This document shows positions 9,568 to 18,989 of a DNA stretch of 64,000 nucleotides, one piece after another. The DNA is taken from positions 1-64,000 of the forward strand of contig JALHNT010000040.1 in the NCBI GenBank assembly GCA_022843385.1, read 5' to 3'. The notes beneath the pieces were generated by a model that was not told the DNA's origin, searched no databases, and worked only from the letters and a program-made list of their open reading frames with translations. Within the stretch, counting starts at the first letter, position 1; each line of letters starts with the position of its first letter. Position numbers and translations under genes: made by a program. The DNA is from Anaerolineae bacterium. GTDB lineage: Bacteria; Chloroflexota; Anaerolineae; Aggregatilineales; Phototrophicaceae.

Positions 9568-10491
9568 TTAGCCCACCGCCTGCTGGAACAGGCGATAGAC
9601 CCCGTCTATATTGACACGACGGATGACCTCGACATTGGCCGGATGGCCGCGTTCGCTATCGTGATCAATGATCGTCTGTCCGCGCGTTTCCGTTCCACCC
9701 AGTTCGACAGTCATGTAATGCAAAGCACCATCCAGCACCAGGTTGGGATCAAGGGTGACGGCCATCGCCAGCGGATCAGGCAGGAGATGTCCGCCGTGCC
9801 GACCAAATGCTGCCTGAATGCCGCGTCTGGCGTGCATCCCCTTGAGCAATAGGCCGGCAGGAGTCGGACGATCTCGCAGCGCATTGAACTGATCGCCTGG
9901 CAGCAGATTCATCAAGGTTGTTTCCCATGAGACCATTGTTGCCATCGGGAAAGTGTGCAGGGTGATGTGGGCGGCTTCCGGGTCACAGAAGATATTCCAC
10001 TCAGCCGTCAGGACTGGTGTATTCCCCTTGGCTTCAATGGTGCCACCCATGAACACGAATCGTTTGATTTTGCTGGGGAAACTTGGATCAATCCGGGCAG
10101 CCAGGGCGATATTCGTCAATGGTCCAAGCGCCACCAGCGTCAGCTCGCCGGGGTAGGTATTTGCGAGGCGCAGCAGGGCATCAACGGCCGGTTCGACTTC
10201 CGCTTGGGTCGTCACCGCCGGTCGCTCATCCCAGTCGCCGAGACCATCCTGCCCGTGATAATCGGATTCCGGGAACCAATCCGACAGAAGCGGTTTTTCC
10301 GCGCCGCGATAAACAGGAACGGTCTTCCCCAGAACCTGTAACACTATCAGCACATTGGCAATGACTTTGTCCACATGCACATTGCCGGTTAGCGTCGTGA
10401 TGGCTTCAACCTGTGCACCTGGATAGGTTAGCGCCAGTAGCAGTGCCTCGGCATCGTCGATGCCGGCATCCGTATCGATGATAAGTCGCAT
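9568..10491 (-). CDS. Inosine-uridine-type nucleoside hydrolase
   Basis: 307 residues, IunH family. The N-terminal calcium-binding signature IDTDAGIDDAEA is complete and a FMGGTI strand with following WNIFCDPEAA matches the substrate-ribose binding region. The enzyme cleaves the N-glycosidic bond of ribonucleosides to base plus ribose. ATG 10491 has AAGGA 7 bp upstream, and it follows the M20 gene by 10 bp on the same strand, so the two form an operon. A second nucleoside hydrolase is encoded at 45806. Base specificity cannot be read from sequence alone. Confidence 0.9.
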   Translation of the reverse strand: MRLIIDTDAGIDDAEALLLALTYPGAQVEAITTLTGNVHVDKVIANVLIVLQVLGKTVPVYRGAEKPLLSDWFPESDYHGQDGLGDWDERPAVTTQAEVEPAVDALLRLANTYPGELTLVALGPLTNIALAARIDPSFPSKIKRFVFMGGTIEAKGNTPVLTAEWNIFCDPEAAHITLHTFPMATMVSWETTLMNLLPGDQFNALRDRPTPAGLLLKGMHARRGIQAAFGRHGGHLLPDPLAMAVTLDPNLVLDGALHYMTVELGGTETRGQTIIDHDSERGHPANVEVIRRVNIDGVYRLFQQAVG

Positions 10492-10501
10492 CAGAGATTC
10501 C

Positions 10502-11716
10502 TTATGAATAGTGGGACATCCACCACGCAGTCAAGGCAAAGATGGCCGCTGCATCGACCAGCCCGCTGATCTCGGCATATTCATCAACGGCATGGGCATT
10601 CGCGCCGGTGGGCCCGAAACCGCAGATGGTCGGGATACCTCGCTCGATGAGCAGGTAACCTTCGTTGGCTGGGCCGGCAACAACGCGCGGTGTTCGATGT
10701 CCCTTGATCTGCACCGTCGCGGCTTCCAGTTCCTGAACAATCACGGCCTGATCGTCGGTGATGGCCGCGGCTGCATACGACAGCAGCTCGCTGGAGAAGC
10801 GCAGGCGCTTGCGGCTGACACGAGTGATGCAGTCTTCGATCAGCGCCTCGATCCGCTTCTGGTCGTATTCTGGGGTCAGGCGAATATCCAGCAGCGCTTC
10901 GCATAGATCTGGCACGACATTGACGCTAACCCCACCGCTGATCATCGTACCAGCCGTAATGATAGTGCGATAGTCCTCAAAATACCGTGTGGTGGAGTAG
11001 GGCAGTTTGAGGCTTTCCAGTTCCAGCAACAAGCGCGCCATACCGGTGACAGCATTGGCTCCGGCCACGCCTTCCTGCCAGTCATAGGCACCAGTGTGAA
11101 TCGCCTGACCGTGAGCGGTGATTTTGTAGCGGAGGAGGCCGCGATGCCCCAGGGTGATCTGGTCGCCGGAGTAGGCATAGATCGCCCCCAGCCCTTCGAG
11201 CAGGCCAATGTTGTGCAGATACTTGATGCCCAACGTTCCGGTTGCGCCGGACTCTTCATCCGGGAAACAGACCAACTGCGCCCGTCCGTTGACCAGCGAA
11301 CCCGGAGTCTGCGCCAGCGCCGCCAGCGCATATAGAGCCGCGCTCATCCCGCCTTTGGTATCGATGGCTCCGCGTCCGTAGATGCGTCCATCAACCACTT
11401 CGCCGGCGAAAGGAGGATATGTCCACTGCACCGGGTCGCCGGCTGGCACGGTATCGAGATGACCGAGCAGGAGCAGCCCGGTCTTGCCAGTTGGCGCGGT
11501 GCTGATGATGACATTCGGGCGCTCTGAGGTCATCCCAACAATCTGAGCGTGCAGCCCCAGGTTCTCCGCTTCAGCAGCGATGACTTCGGCAGCATGGCGT
11601 TCCGGGTCAACGCCATTAACCGATGGTGTCTGGATCAGGCGGCGACACAGATCAACGATGTGAGGTTGCGATTGGTGAACGGCCTGGACAAGCAGCGAGT
11701 CGATGGATTGGTTCAT
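10502..11716 (-). CDS. M20-family metallopeptidase / deacylase (ArgE/DapE-like)
   Basis: 404 residues. Metal-binding motifs of M20 enzymes are in order: LLLLGHLDTVPAGD (His, Asp), GRGAIDTKGGMSA (bridging Asp) and FPDEESGATG (catalytic Glu pair). A dimerisation domain follows (about 185-300, GHRGLLRYKITAHG) with a conserved His near the end (NAHAVDEYAE). It hydrolyses an amide bond in a small acylated amino acid or peptide; exact substrate unknown. First gene of a two-gene minus-strand operon with the nucleoside hydrolase, divergent from the cyclase gene, so 11717-11787 holds both promoters. Confidence 0.88.
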   Translation of the reverse strand: MNQSIDSLLVQAVHQSQPHIVDLCRRLIQTPSVNGVDPERHAAEVIAAEAENLGLHAQIVGMTSERPNVIISTAPTGKTGLLLLGHLDTVPAGDPVQWTYPPFAGEVVDGRIYGRGAIDTKGGMSAALYALAALAQTPGSLVNGRAQLVCFPDEESGATGTLGIKYLHNIGLLEGLGAIYAYSGDQITLGHRGLLRYKITAHGQAIHTGAYDWQEGVAGANAVTGMARLLLELESLKLPYSTTRYFEDYRTIITAGTMISGGVSVNVVPDLCEALLDIRLTPEYDQKRIEALIEDCITRVSRKRLRFSSELLSYAAAAITDDQAVIVQELEAATVQIKGHRTPRVVAGPANEGYLLIERGIPTICGFGPTGANAHAVDEYAEISGLVDAAAIFALTAWWMSHYS

Positions 11717-11787
11717 AAAGTTGCGGTTGAATGAAGCGACACCTAGAATTTAGCACAACTAGATGTTTAGTCAAAGGATTGTACTTT

Positions 11788-12672
11788 ATGTCCACTTTAC
11801 GGACCCAGCCGGGCGAGATGAAACCGTATGGGGCGCTGCCTGTGCCACAGATGACGCCGGAGCTGATCGGCCTGATGAAAACTGGCACCGTCTACAGCCT
11901 GGCGGTGGTACATTACGAGGGCATCCCGGTGCCGGGGCCGATGGTGCCGTACACCCTGACTCCCCGGCTGCGACATGGCGATCTGACGGAGATCGCCCCG
12001 GCTTCAGCAGCGGCGGAAGTCATCACGATGGCGGCTCACACCGGGACGCATATCGATGCGCTGTGTCATATCGGCGAGAGTCAGAATGCCGAGGGAGAGC
12101 CAGACGCACACGGCGAGGTGAGGCTATATGGTGGGGCGCGGGCGGCTGATACGGTCAGCTTTCAGGGACAGACTCACATGGGTATCGAGCAGATGCCGCC
12201 GATCATCACACGGGCTGTCCTGCTCGACATTCCTGCCTACAAAGGGGTAACGGTGTTGCCCGATGCCTACCCGGTCACAGCCGCCGATGTGCAGGGGGCA
12301 GCCGCCGCCCAGGGTGTGACGATCAGGCCAGGGACAGCGGTGCTGGTGCGGACAGGCTTCTACCAACACCTGCGGGATGGTAACCCGGCGTACAGCGCTG
12401 CCCAGGCCGGCTTGAATGTGGAAGCGGCGCGTTGGCTGTTGGAGCAGGGGATGATCCTGGCGGGTTCGGATACGATGGGCGTGGAGGTGATGCCGCCAAT
12501 GGATCATGGGGTACACCGCCTGCTGCTGGTGCATAACGGCGTCACCCACCTGGAGAATCTTTTTCTGGAGGAATTGGCGCACCAGCGCGTTTACGAATTC
12601 GTCCTGATCATCACGCCCCTGCGGTTGCAAGGCTCAACCGGCTCATGGGTTCATCCGATCGCGATTGCATAA
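11788..12672 (+). CDS. Cyclase-family (kynurenine formamidase-like) hydrolase
   Basis: About 294 residues. It carries the metal motif of the cyclase/KynB family, HTGTHIDALCHI (about 80-91), and a later GMEVMPPMDHGVHRLLL-type region (here DTMGVEVMPPMDHGV) near the C-terminus. Family members hydrolyse formamides, lactones or cyclic amides with a divalent metal. ATG 11788 is chosen because AAGGA lies 9 bp upstream; earlier in-frame codons from 11731 have none. The gene is 12 bp upstream of the UxaA-like gene and two genes before an enolase-superfamily dehydratase, which makes a lactone-opening or sugar-acid role plausible (inferred). Confidence 0.87.
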   Translation: MSTLRTQPGEMKPYGALPVPQMTPELIGLMKTGTVYSLAVVHYEGIPVPGPMVPYTLTPRLRHGDLTEIAPASAAAEVITMAAHTGTHIDALCHIGESQNAEGEPDAHGEVRLYGGARAADTVSFQGQTHMGIEQMPPIITRAVLLDIPAYKGVTVLPDAYPVTAADVQGAAAAQGVTIRPGTAVLVRTGFYQHLRDGNPAYSAAQAGLNVEAARWLLEQGMILAGSDTMGVEVMPPMDHGVHRLLLVHNGVTHLENLFLEELAHQRVYEFVLIITPLRLQGSTGSWVHPIAIA

Positions 12673-12684
12673 AGGATTTTTAAG

Positions 12685-14259
12685 ATGAATGTCGAACTGG
12701 TGAACAGCGCCCCACGCGGCCTCGTCCCCTTGAATCAGGTGGCGATCCGGCTGCATCCCGACGACGATGTGGCGGTGGTGCGGGAGTACATTGGCGTCGG
12801 GACAACGCTGGAGGTGGAGGGGACGCAGATACCGGTGCAGTCCTTCATCAGCAGCGGGCACAAAGTCGCCCTGCGAGCATTGGCTGATGGTCAGGCCGTG
12901 CGACGCTATGGGCAGATCATCGGCTTCGCCACGCAAGCGATTCGGCCGGGCGATCACGTTCACACTCACAATCTGGCGGTGCGCGATTTTGACCGCGACT
13001 ATGCTTACGGCGTGGATGTCGTGTCAGTGGATCGGATCGCGCTGGAGCAGCAACGGACTTTCATGGGCTACCGGCGACCTGATGGTCGTGTCGGTACGCG
13101 CAACTGCATCGGCGTGATCTCGACGGTGAATTGTTCAGCGCATACAGTGCGTGAGATTGCCCGCGCCTTCACCCCGGAACGGCTGGCACATTATCCCAAC
13201 GTCGATGGGGTGGTGGCTTTCGCTCATCTGTCCGGCTGCGGCAGCGCTTTAGGTGGGGCGGATTATGTCCTGTTGCAACGCACCCTGGCGGGGATGGCGC
13301 GTCATCCCAACATCGGTGCGTATATCATCGTCGGGCTGGGCTGCGAGACCAATCAGGTGTCTGATCTGATCGCCAATTATGGCTTGAATCACGGTGATTT
13401 TGAGCCGTACCACATCACGATTCAGGATGGCGGCGGGGTGCGTAAGACGATAGAGGCCGGCATCACGGCGATTGAAGAACTGCTCCCATTGGTGAATGCC
13501 ACCCAACGGACGCCGCAGCCGGTCTCCGCCATCAACCTGGCGCTTCAGTGCGGGGGCAGCGATGGCTGGTCGGGTGTGACGGCCAACCCGGCGCTGGGAC
13601 TGGTCGTCGATGAGCTGGTGCGGCAGGGTGGCACCGCTGTGCTTTCCGAGACGCCGGAGATCTATGGGGCGGAGCATCTATTGACGCGGCGGGCGATCAA
13701 CCGCGCAGTGGGTGAGAAGCTGGTGGCGAAAGTCCGGTGGTGGGAGCAGCACACGACGCAGCATGGCATCGTGATCGATAACAATCCGAGCGTGGGCAAC
13801 AAGGCGGGCGGCCTGACGACCATCTATGAGAAGTCGCTGGGGGCGGTGGCGAAGGGTGGGCATACCCCGCTGATGGCGGTTTATGATTACGCCGAGCCGA
13901 TCACCGAGCGCGGCTTCGTCTACATGGATACACCCGGTTATGACTCGGTTTCGGCGACGGGGCAGGTGGCGGGCGGCTCTAATCTCATCATGTTCACCAC
14001 CGGACGGGGGTCATGCTTCGGCTTTAAGCCGGCACCCAGCATTAAGATCGCCACCAACTCGGCCATGTATCATCACATGGTTGATGATATGGATGTGAAC
14101 GCCGGGGCGGTGCTGGAGGGCAGCGCCACGCTGGAGCAGGTCGCCGCGGAGATGTTCGAGTTGATGATCGCGGTGGCTTCCGGGCAGCCTTCCAAGAGCG
14201 AGGCGCAGGGGATCGGCGAGGCCGAGTTCAATCCCTGGACGCTGGGGGGAACGCTGTGA
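12685..14259 (+). CDS. uxaA: Altronate dehydratase-family hydro-lyase (UxaA/GarD type)
   Basis: 524 residues, full length for UxaA. An N-terminal SAF domain (about 15-100, NQVAIRLHPDDDVAVV to GDHVHTHNLAV) is followed by the catalytic part: GYRRPDGRVGTRN at about 132, HLSGCGSALGG, GLGCETNQ, CGGSDGWSGVTANPALG, and SETPEIYGAEH. Conserved cysteines for the iron centre are present. It dehydrates a sugar acid such as D-altronate or D-galactarate to a 2-keto-3-deoxy acid. ATG 12685 has AAGGA 8 bp upstream. A dedicated aldolase or KDG kinase is not adjacent. The specific substrate is unproven. Confidence 0.88.
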   Translation: MNVELVNSAPRGLVPLNQVAIRLHPDDDVAVVREYIGVGTTLEVEGTQIPVQSFISSGHKVALRALADGQAVRRYGQIIGFATQAIRPGDHVHTHNLAVRDFDRDYAYGVDVVSVDRIALEQQRTFMGYRRPDGRVGTRNCIGVISTVNCSAHTVREIARAFTPERLAHYPNVDGVVAFAHLSGCGSALGGADYVLLQRTLAGMARHPNIGAYIIVGLGCETNQVSDLIANYGLNHGDFEPYHITIQDGGGVRKTIEAGITAIEELLPLVNATQRTPQPVSAINLALQCGGSDGWSGVTANPALGLVVDELVRQGGTAVLSETPEIYGAEHLLTRRAINRAVGEKLVAKVRWWEQHTTQHGIVIDNNPSVGNKAGGLTTIYEKSLGAVAKGGHTPLMAVYDYAEPITERGFVYMDTPGYDSVSATGQVAGGSNLIMFTTGRGSCFGFKPAPSIKIATNSAMYHHMVDDMDVNAGAVLEGSATLEQVAAEMFELMIAVASGQPSKSEAQGIGEAEFNPWTLGGTL

Positions 14260-14271
14260 GGCGTGAAACGT

Positions 14272-14292
14272 GGACACGGCACTGCCGTGTCC
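14272..14292. repeat. Palindromic intergenic repeat, copy 1
   Basis: A perfect dyad with 10-bp arms GGACACGGCA/TGCCGTGTCC around one C, followed by CTAC. A near-identical copy is at 18901. It is a REP-like element just after the UxaA stop, and could act as a weak transcription barrier. Confidence 0.8.
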
Positions 14293-14361
14293 CTACACAG
14301 GTGACATTTCTTAATTTTCCAAATGGTCTCTTAGCTATCGATTTGAGCATGGGGGGATACG

Positions 14362-15486
14362 ATGAAGATTACACAGGTGATTTGTCAAATTCTGCGGATC
14401 GAGAGTGTGGAGGAGAAGACGGCCGGCAGCCAGGACTCGCTGTTGATCCGCATCCGCACAGACGAGGGGTTGGAAGGCATCGGCGAGGTCGATGCATCGC
14501 CGGAGGTGGGCAAGGCCATCATCGACGCGCCCTTCAGCCACCTGATCGCCTGCGGTCTGCGTGATCTGCTGGTGGGTGAAAATCCGCTGGAACATCAACG
14601 CCTCTGGGACAAACTCTATCGCCGGACGATGTATTACGGGCGGCGGGCGGCCGTCATCGCGGTGATGGGCGGGATCGATGTGGCGCTGTGGGATTTGAAG
14701 GGCAAGTTTTATAACCAGCCGATCCACCGTTTATTGGGTGGAAAGCAGCACGAGCGCATCAAAGCCTATGGCTCGATCCTGTTCGGGCGCGATGGACAGG
14801 AGACGGCGGACATCGGGCGGCGCTGGGTCGAAGCCGGTTATCAGGCGGTGAAGTTTGGCTGGGAACCGATGGGCCAATCCGAAGCGCTGGACATCGAGCT
14901 GGTGCGCGGGGCGCGGGCAGGCATGGGCGCTGAAGCCGAGCTGTTGATCGATGCTGGCTGTGTCTGGGATGCGCGGACGGCGCTGCGCCGGGCGGAGCGT
15001 TTCAAGGACTTCAACATCGGCTGGCTGGAAGAGCCGCTCAATCAGGATGATGTCGATGGTTACGTCTGGCTGCGGGATCGCTCGCCGGTGCCAATCGCGG
15101 CGGGCGAGGGCGAGTGTGGTCGCGGGGCGTTCCGACCCTGGATTGACCGGCACGCGCTGGATGTGTATCAGATCGATGTCCTCCGCAATGGCTTCACCGA
15201 GTCGGCCTACATCGGGCAGCGGGTGCTGGAGAACGGCGGGCGGCTGTGTAATCACGGCTACAAGAGCGGCATCTCGGTGGCGGCCTGCCTGCACTGGCTG
15301 TCTACCATACCCGGCGCTTTCCTGTTCGAGGACTGCGTGGAAGATTCGCCACTGCGCCACAATCTGACCCAGGAACGGATGCAGGCCGTCAATGGTTGGA
15401 TCAGCGCGCCGGATGCGCCGGGGCTGGGCGTGACGATCAACGAGGACTTTGTAAAGCGCTACCTCGTGGCCGAGTCGGGCTGGTGA
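14362..15486 (+). CDS. Enolase-superfamily dehydratase (mandelate racemase/muconate lactonizing type)
   Basis: 374 residues. The N-terminal capping domain (1-125) has the MYYGRRAAV/GIDVALWDL region; the barrel has a KFGW motif at about 170 and metal ligands Asp (LLIDAG), Glu (WLEEPL) and Glu (AAGEGE). A C-terminal NHGYKSG motif supplies the His/Lys end of the active site. The family abstracts an alpha proton of a carboxylate and most members beside UxaA dehydrate sugar acids. ATG 14362 has GGGGGGA close upstream. It sits 100 bp after the UxaA gene with a repeat between, so co-transcription is likely but not certain. Confidence 0.88.
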   Translation: MKITQVICQILRIESVEEKTAGSQDSLLIRIRTDEGLEGIGEVDASPEVGKAIIDAPFSHLIACGLRDLLVGENPLEHQRLWDKLYRRTMYYGRRAAVIAVMGGIDVALWDLKGKFYNQPIHRLLGGKQHERIKAYGSILFGRDGQETADIGRRWVEAGYQAVKFGWEPMGQSEALDIELVRGARAGMGAEAELLIDAGCVWDARTALRRAERFKDFNIGWLEEPLNQDDVDGYVWLRDRSPVPIAAGEGECGRGAFRPWIDRHALDVYQIDVLRNGFTESAYIGQRVLENGGRLCNHGYKSGISVAACLHWLSTIPGAFLFEDCVEDSPLRHNLTQERMQAVNGWISAPDAPGLGVTINEDFVKRYLVAESGW

Positions 15487-15940
15487 ATCCAGCCTGATCG
15501 AGACGAACTTTTGCTGCTGTTAGGACGAGGGCGAGTTGCTGCTGATTTTGCTGATTGGAGCCACGAACTCATCGCCAAAACACCGGGGCAGCCGAGGAAA
15601 GAAGAAGAATTCACCACAGAGCCGCAGAGATCACAGAGGCGTTTGATTCACAGGATTCGTCAGATTCGCATCACTCCTTTTTGCAGATTCGTGAATCAGC
15701 CAACGGGTGGTTGCTCATCTTTTGTTCGTTTACCGCCGGCGGATCGACCGTTGCGGTGGTTGAACGACGGGAGCGATCCGCCACGTTCCGCCGCCGGAAG
15801 ACTTGACCTGTTGGGCTCATCCCATCAGGACAGGGCGATATGCGCTTGTTAAGTTGCATTGGGACACAATCGAGTATTCCACAACGACCAGTGTAGAACA
15901 AATAGGCTATGATGTCAAGCCCCCAGAAAGTGAGGGTAAT

Positions 15941-15984
15941 GCCCTCACCCCTCGGCCACTTCTCCTACAGGGAGAAGGAGAGCC
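15941..15984. repeat. G/C-rich palindromic repeat (CCCTCACCCC family)
   Basis: GCCCTCACCCC leads into the hairpin CTTCTCC-TACAG-GGAGAAG. The same CCTACAG loop appears at 56429-56465, and related elements lie at 24999-25091 and 58316-58362, so this is a dispersed intergenic repeat family. Confidence 0.7.
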
Positions 15985-16031
15985 TGACACTGCCGAATCC
16001 GCTGTCTGGATGGGTAGGGATGGGCGCACTC

Positions 16032-16046
16032 AAGTGAAATTCACTT
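16032..16046. promoter_or_regulatory. 15-bp palindrome upstream of the TPR gene
   Basis: AAGTGAA-A-TTCACTT is a perfect dyad 45 bp before the TPR start. It could be an operator for a small dimeric regulator; no copy was seen elsewhere in the window. Confidence 0.4.
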
Positions 16047-16090
16047 AATCGTGGTAAATTGCAGGAACAATAGAGTGGATGGAGACGAAC

Positions 16091-17377
16091 ATGGACATCA
16101 GACGAATGCCCTTGATTGACCTGAAGCCCGATGATGAGAGCGCGCGGGAGATTGATGAACAGCAGCGGGCGCTGGATGCGGCGCGCTTGAGCGGGGATGC
16201 CAGGAGTGCAAGTCTGGCGCTGGGTGCACTGGGGGATATCTGGTTCCGACTCCGCCAGTACGAAAAAGCAGCCGATCATCACGAGCAGGCGCTGAGTCAG
16301 GCGCGAAGCGTTGCGGATCGGGACCATGAAATCACGCATCTGATGAACCTGGCACACAGCGTTTCCATCCTCGATCACTTTGATCGCGCGATCAGTTTGT
16401 ATCAAGAGGCGATTGCGTTATGTGTGCAGACACAGGATGTGGCGCGTGAAGCCGACTGCCGGTTGAGTGCCTCGTATGTCTACAGTCGGAAACATGACTT
16501 TGCATCGTCGTTGACCTACGCGGAACAAGCATTAGCGCTCTTTCGCCAGTGGGATGATTTGGCTGGGCAGCAAAAAGCGCTGTATAACCTCGGTCATTAT
16601 TACAACTACGAAGCCAACCAGGTGGAGCGCAGCATCGAGTCATTTGAGGAGGCGCTGGCGATTAGCCGGGCATCCGGGGATCGCTGTGCCGAGCGGCTGA
16701 CCTTATCATCGTTGGCATCGGTCTATCTCAGCAACCATCAGAGTGAAAAAGCGATTGCACATAAGCAAAGCGCTGTAGCGATTTCACGAGAATTGGGCGA
16801 TGTGCGCCATGAGCTGCGCGACCTGCTGGGGTTGGGGCAAACTTATTGGATGGGTGGACAGCCAGACTCGGCCAGAGATGCCTATCAACGGGCGCTGGAC
16901 TTGGCGCAATCGCTTGAAAATCATCATGAAGAAATGCATTGCCTTTCGGGATTGGGCGAGGTGTGCGTGGTTCTCAAACGACCCGAAGAAGCATTGAGTT
17001 ATTTCCAGCAAGCCTATGCGTTGGCGCAAGAGTATGTCACTAGCGCCGATCAAGCAAAGCAGTTGTTGGGCATCGGCTTAGTCCAGCAACATATTGGCGA
17101 TATTCAGCAGGCGATACGCTACGCGGAACGGGCGTTAGACCTGGTTCTGAAGTCAAGCCACCCTCACATGCCGATGTCTCCCCGAAGTGTAGTGATCAGC
17201 TTTCACGAACAAGCCGGGAATTATGAGCAGGCCTTGAACCATGCTTTGCAGGCGCGTGAGGTAATTCTGAGCGAGCTGAATGTTGTTAAGGGCAGCGAGA
17301 TGATGCTCAAGCGTTTTGATGACTGGATCGCCCAACTGCGTGCGAAGCTGGGGGAAGGCGGTGTAACGTCACAATGA
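16091..17377 (+). CDS. Tetratricopeptide-repeat protein
   Basis: About 428 residues consisting nearly entirely of TPR units of roughly 40 residues (ALGALGDIWFRLRQYEKAADHHEQAL, of which I cite ALGDIWFRLRQYEKA; ALYNLGHYYNYEANQVERSIESF; LSGLGEVCVVLKRPEEAL). The unit length matches the TPR_12/LGN-like class rather than classic 34-residue repeats. No signal peptide or catalytic domain, so a cytoplasmic scaffold is likely. I start at ATG 16091, which has GGAG 6 bp upstream; ATG 16079 is an alternative with a distant AGGA. It stands alone between a repeat-rich spacer and the polyol block. Confidence 0.85.
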   Translation: MDIRRMPLIDLKPDDESAREIDEQQRALDAARLSGDARSASLALGALGDIWFRLRQYEKAADHHEQALSQARSVADRDHEITHLMNLAHSVSILDHFDRAISLYQEAIALCVQTQDVAREADCRLSASYVYSRKHDFASSLTYAEQALALFRQWDDLAGQQKALYNLGHYYNYEANQVERSIESFEEALAISRASGDRCAERLTLSSLASVYLSNHQSEKAIAHKQSAVAISRELGDVRHELRDLLGLGQTYWMGGQPDSARDAYQRALDLAQSLENHHEEMHCLSGLGEVCVVLKRPEEALSYFQQAYALAQEYVTSADQAKQLLGIGLVQQHIGDIQQAIRYAERALDLVLKSSHPHMPMSPRSVVISFHEQAGNYEQALNHALQAREVILSELNVVKGSEMMLKRFDDWIAQLRAKLGEGGVTSQ

Positions 17378-17478
17378 AGGATGACGATGGAAAACCGATC
17401 TGCTGGGATTGGTTCAATTGAAGTAAGAAAATGCAAAGTGAAAGCAATCGAAAGCTAACGAAATTCAACAAAGTGCGT

Positions 17479-17484
17479 TATAAT
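17479..17484 (+). promoter_or_regulatory. Probable -10 box of the PHP gene
   Basis: Consensus TATAAT 35 bp before the ATG at 17519, in an AT-rich spacer. No good -35 hexamer is visible at 16-18 bp, so an activator may be involved. Confidence 0.5.
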
Positions 17485-17518
17485 CGGTCTAAAGTTTCTT
17501 TTAACCAACGAGCATCTC

Positions 17519-18853
<1,335 letters not shown>

Positions 18854-18900
18854 ATATTGCAGGGACGCCATAGGGACATGGCAAACGGTGGGATACGGCC

Positions 18901-18921
18901 GGACACGGCATTGCTGTGTCC
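18901..18921. repeat. Palindromic intergenic repeat, copy 2
   Basis: GGACACGGCA-T-TGCTGTGTCC followed by CTAC, with one arm mismatch relative to the copy at 14272. It lies between the PHP gene and the dehydrogenase gene; GGGACATGGCA at 18873 may be a decayed half. Confidence 0.75.
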
Positions 18922-18989
18922 CTACCGAACAAATTCATGAGAACACACCATACACGAATGAACCACTACTTTTGCGGAGGAGAAACCCA

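Larger units (their letters stand above)
15487..16090. other. Gene-free stretch with repeat debris
   Basis: About 600 bp without a credible gene. It holds an ACCACAGAG-type remnant (about 15613-15640), a long imperfect inverted pair built on CGGCGGATCG and CGATCCGCC (about 15735-15798), a G/C palindrome (15941-15984) and an AT-rich part before the TPR gene. A 113-codon frame at 15511 has no homology I recognise, no ribosome site and runs straight through the repeats, so I do not call it. Confidence 0.6.

Noticed and set aside
15511-15852. 113-codon frame in the spacer before the TPR gene
   Set aside because: Runs through repeat debris, has no ribosome site, and matches no family I recognise.
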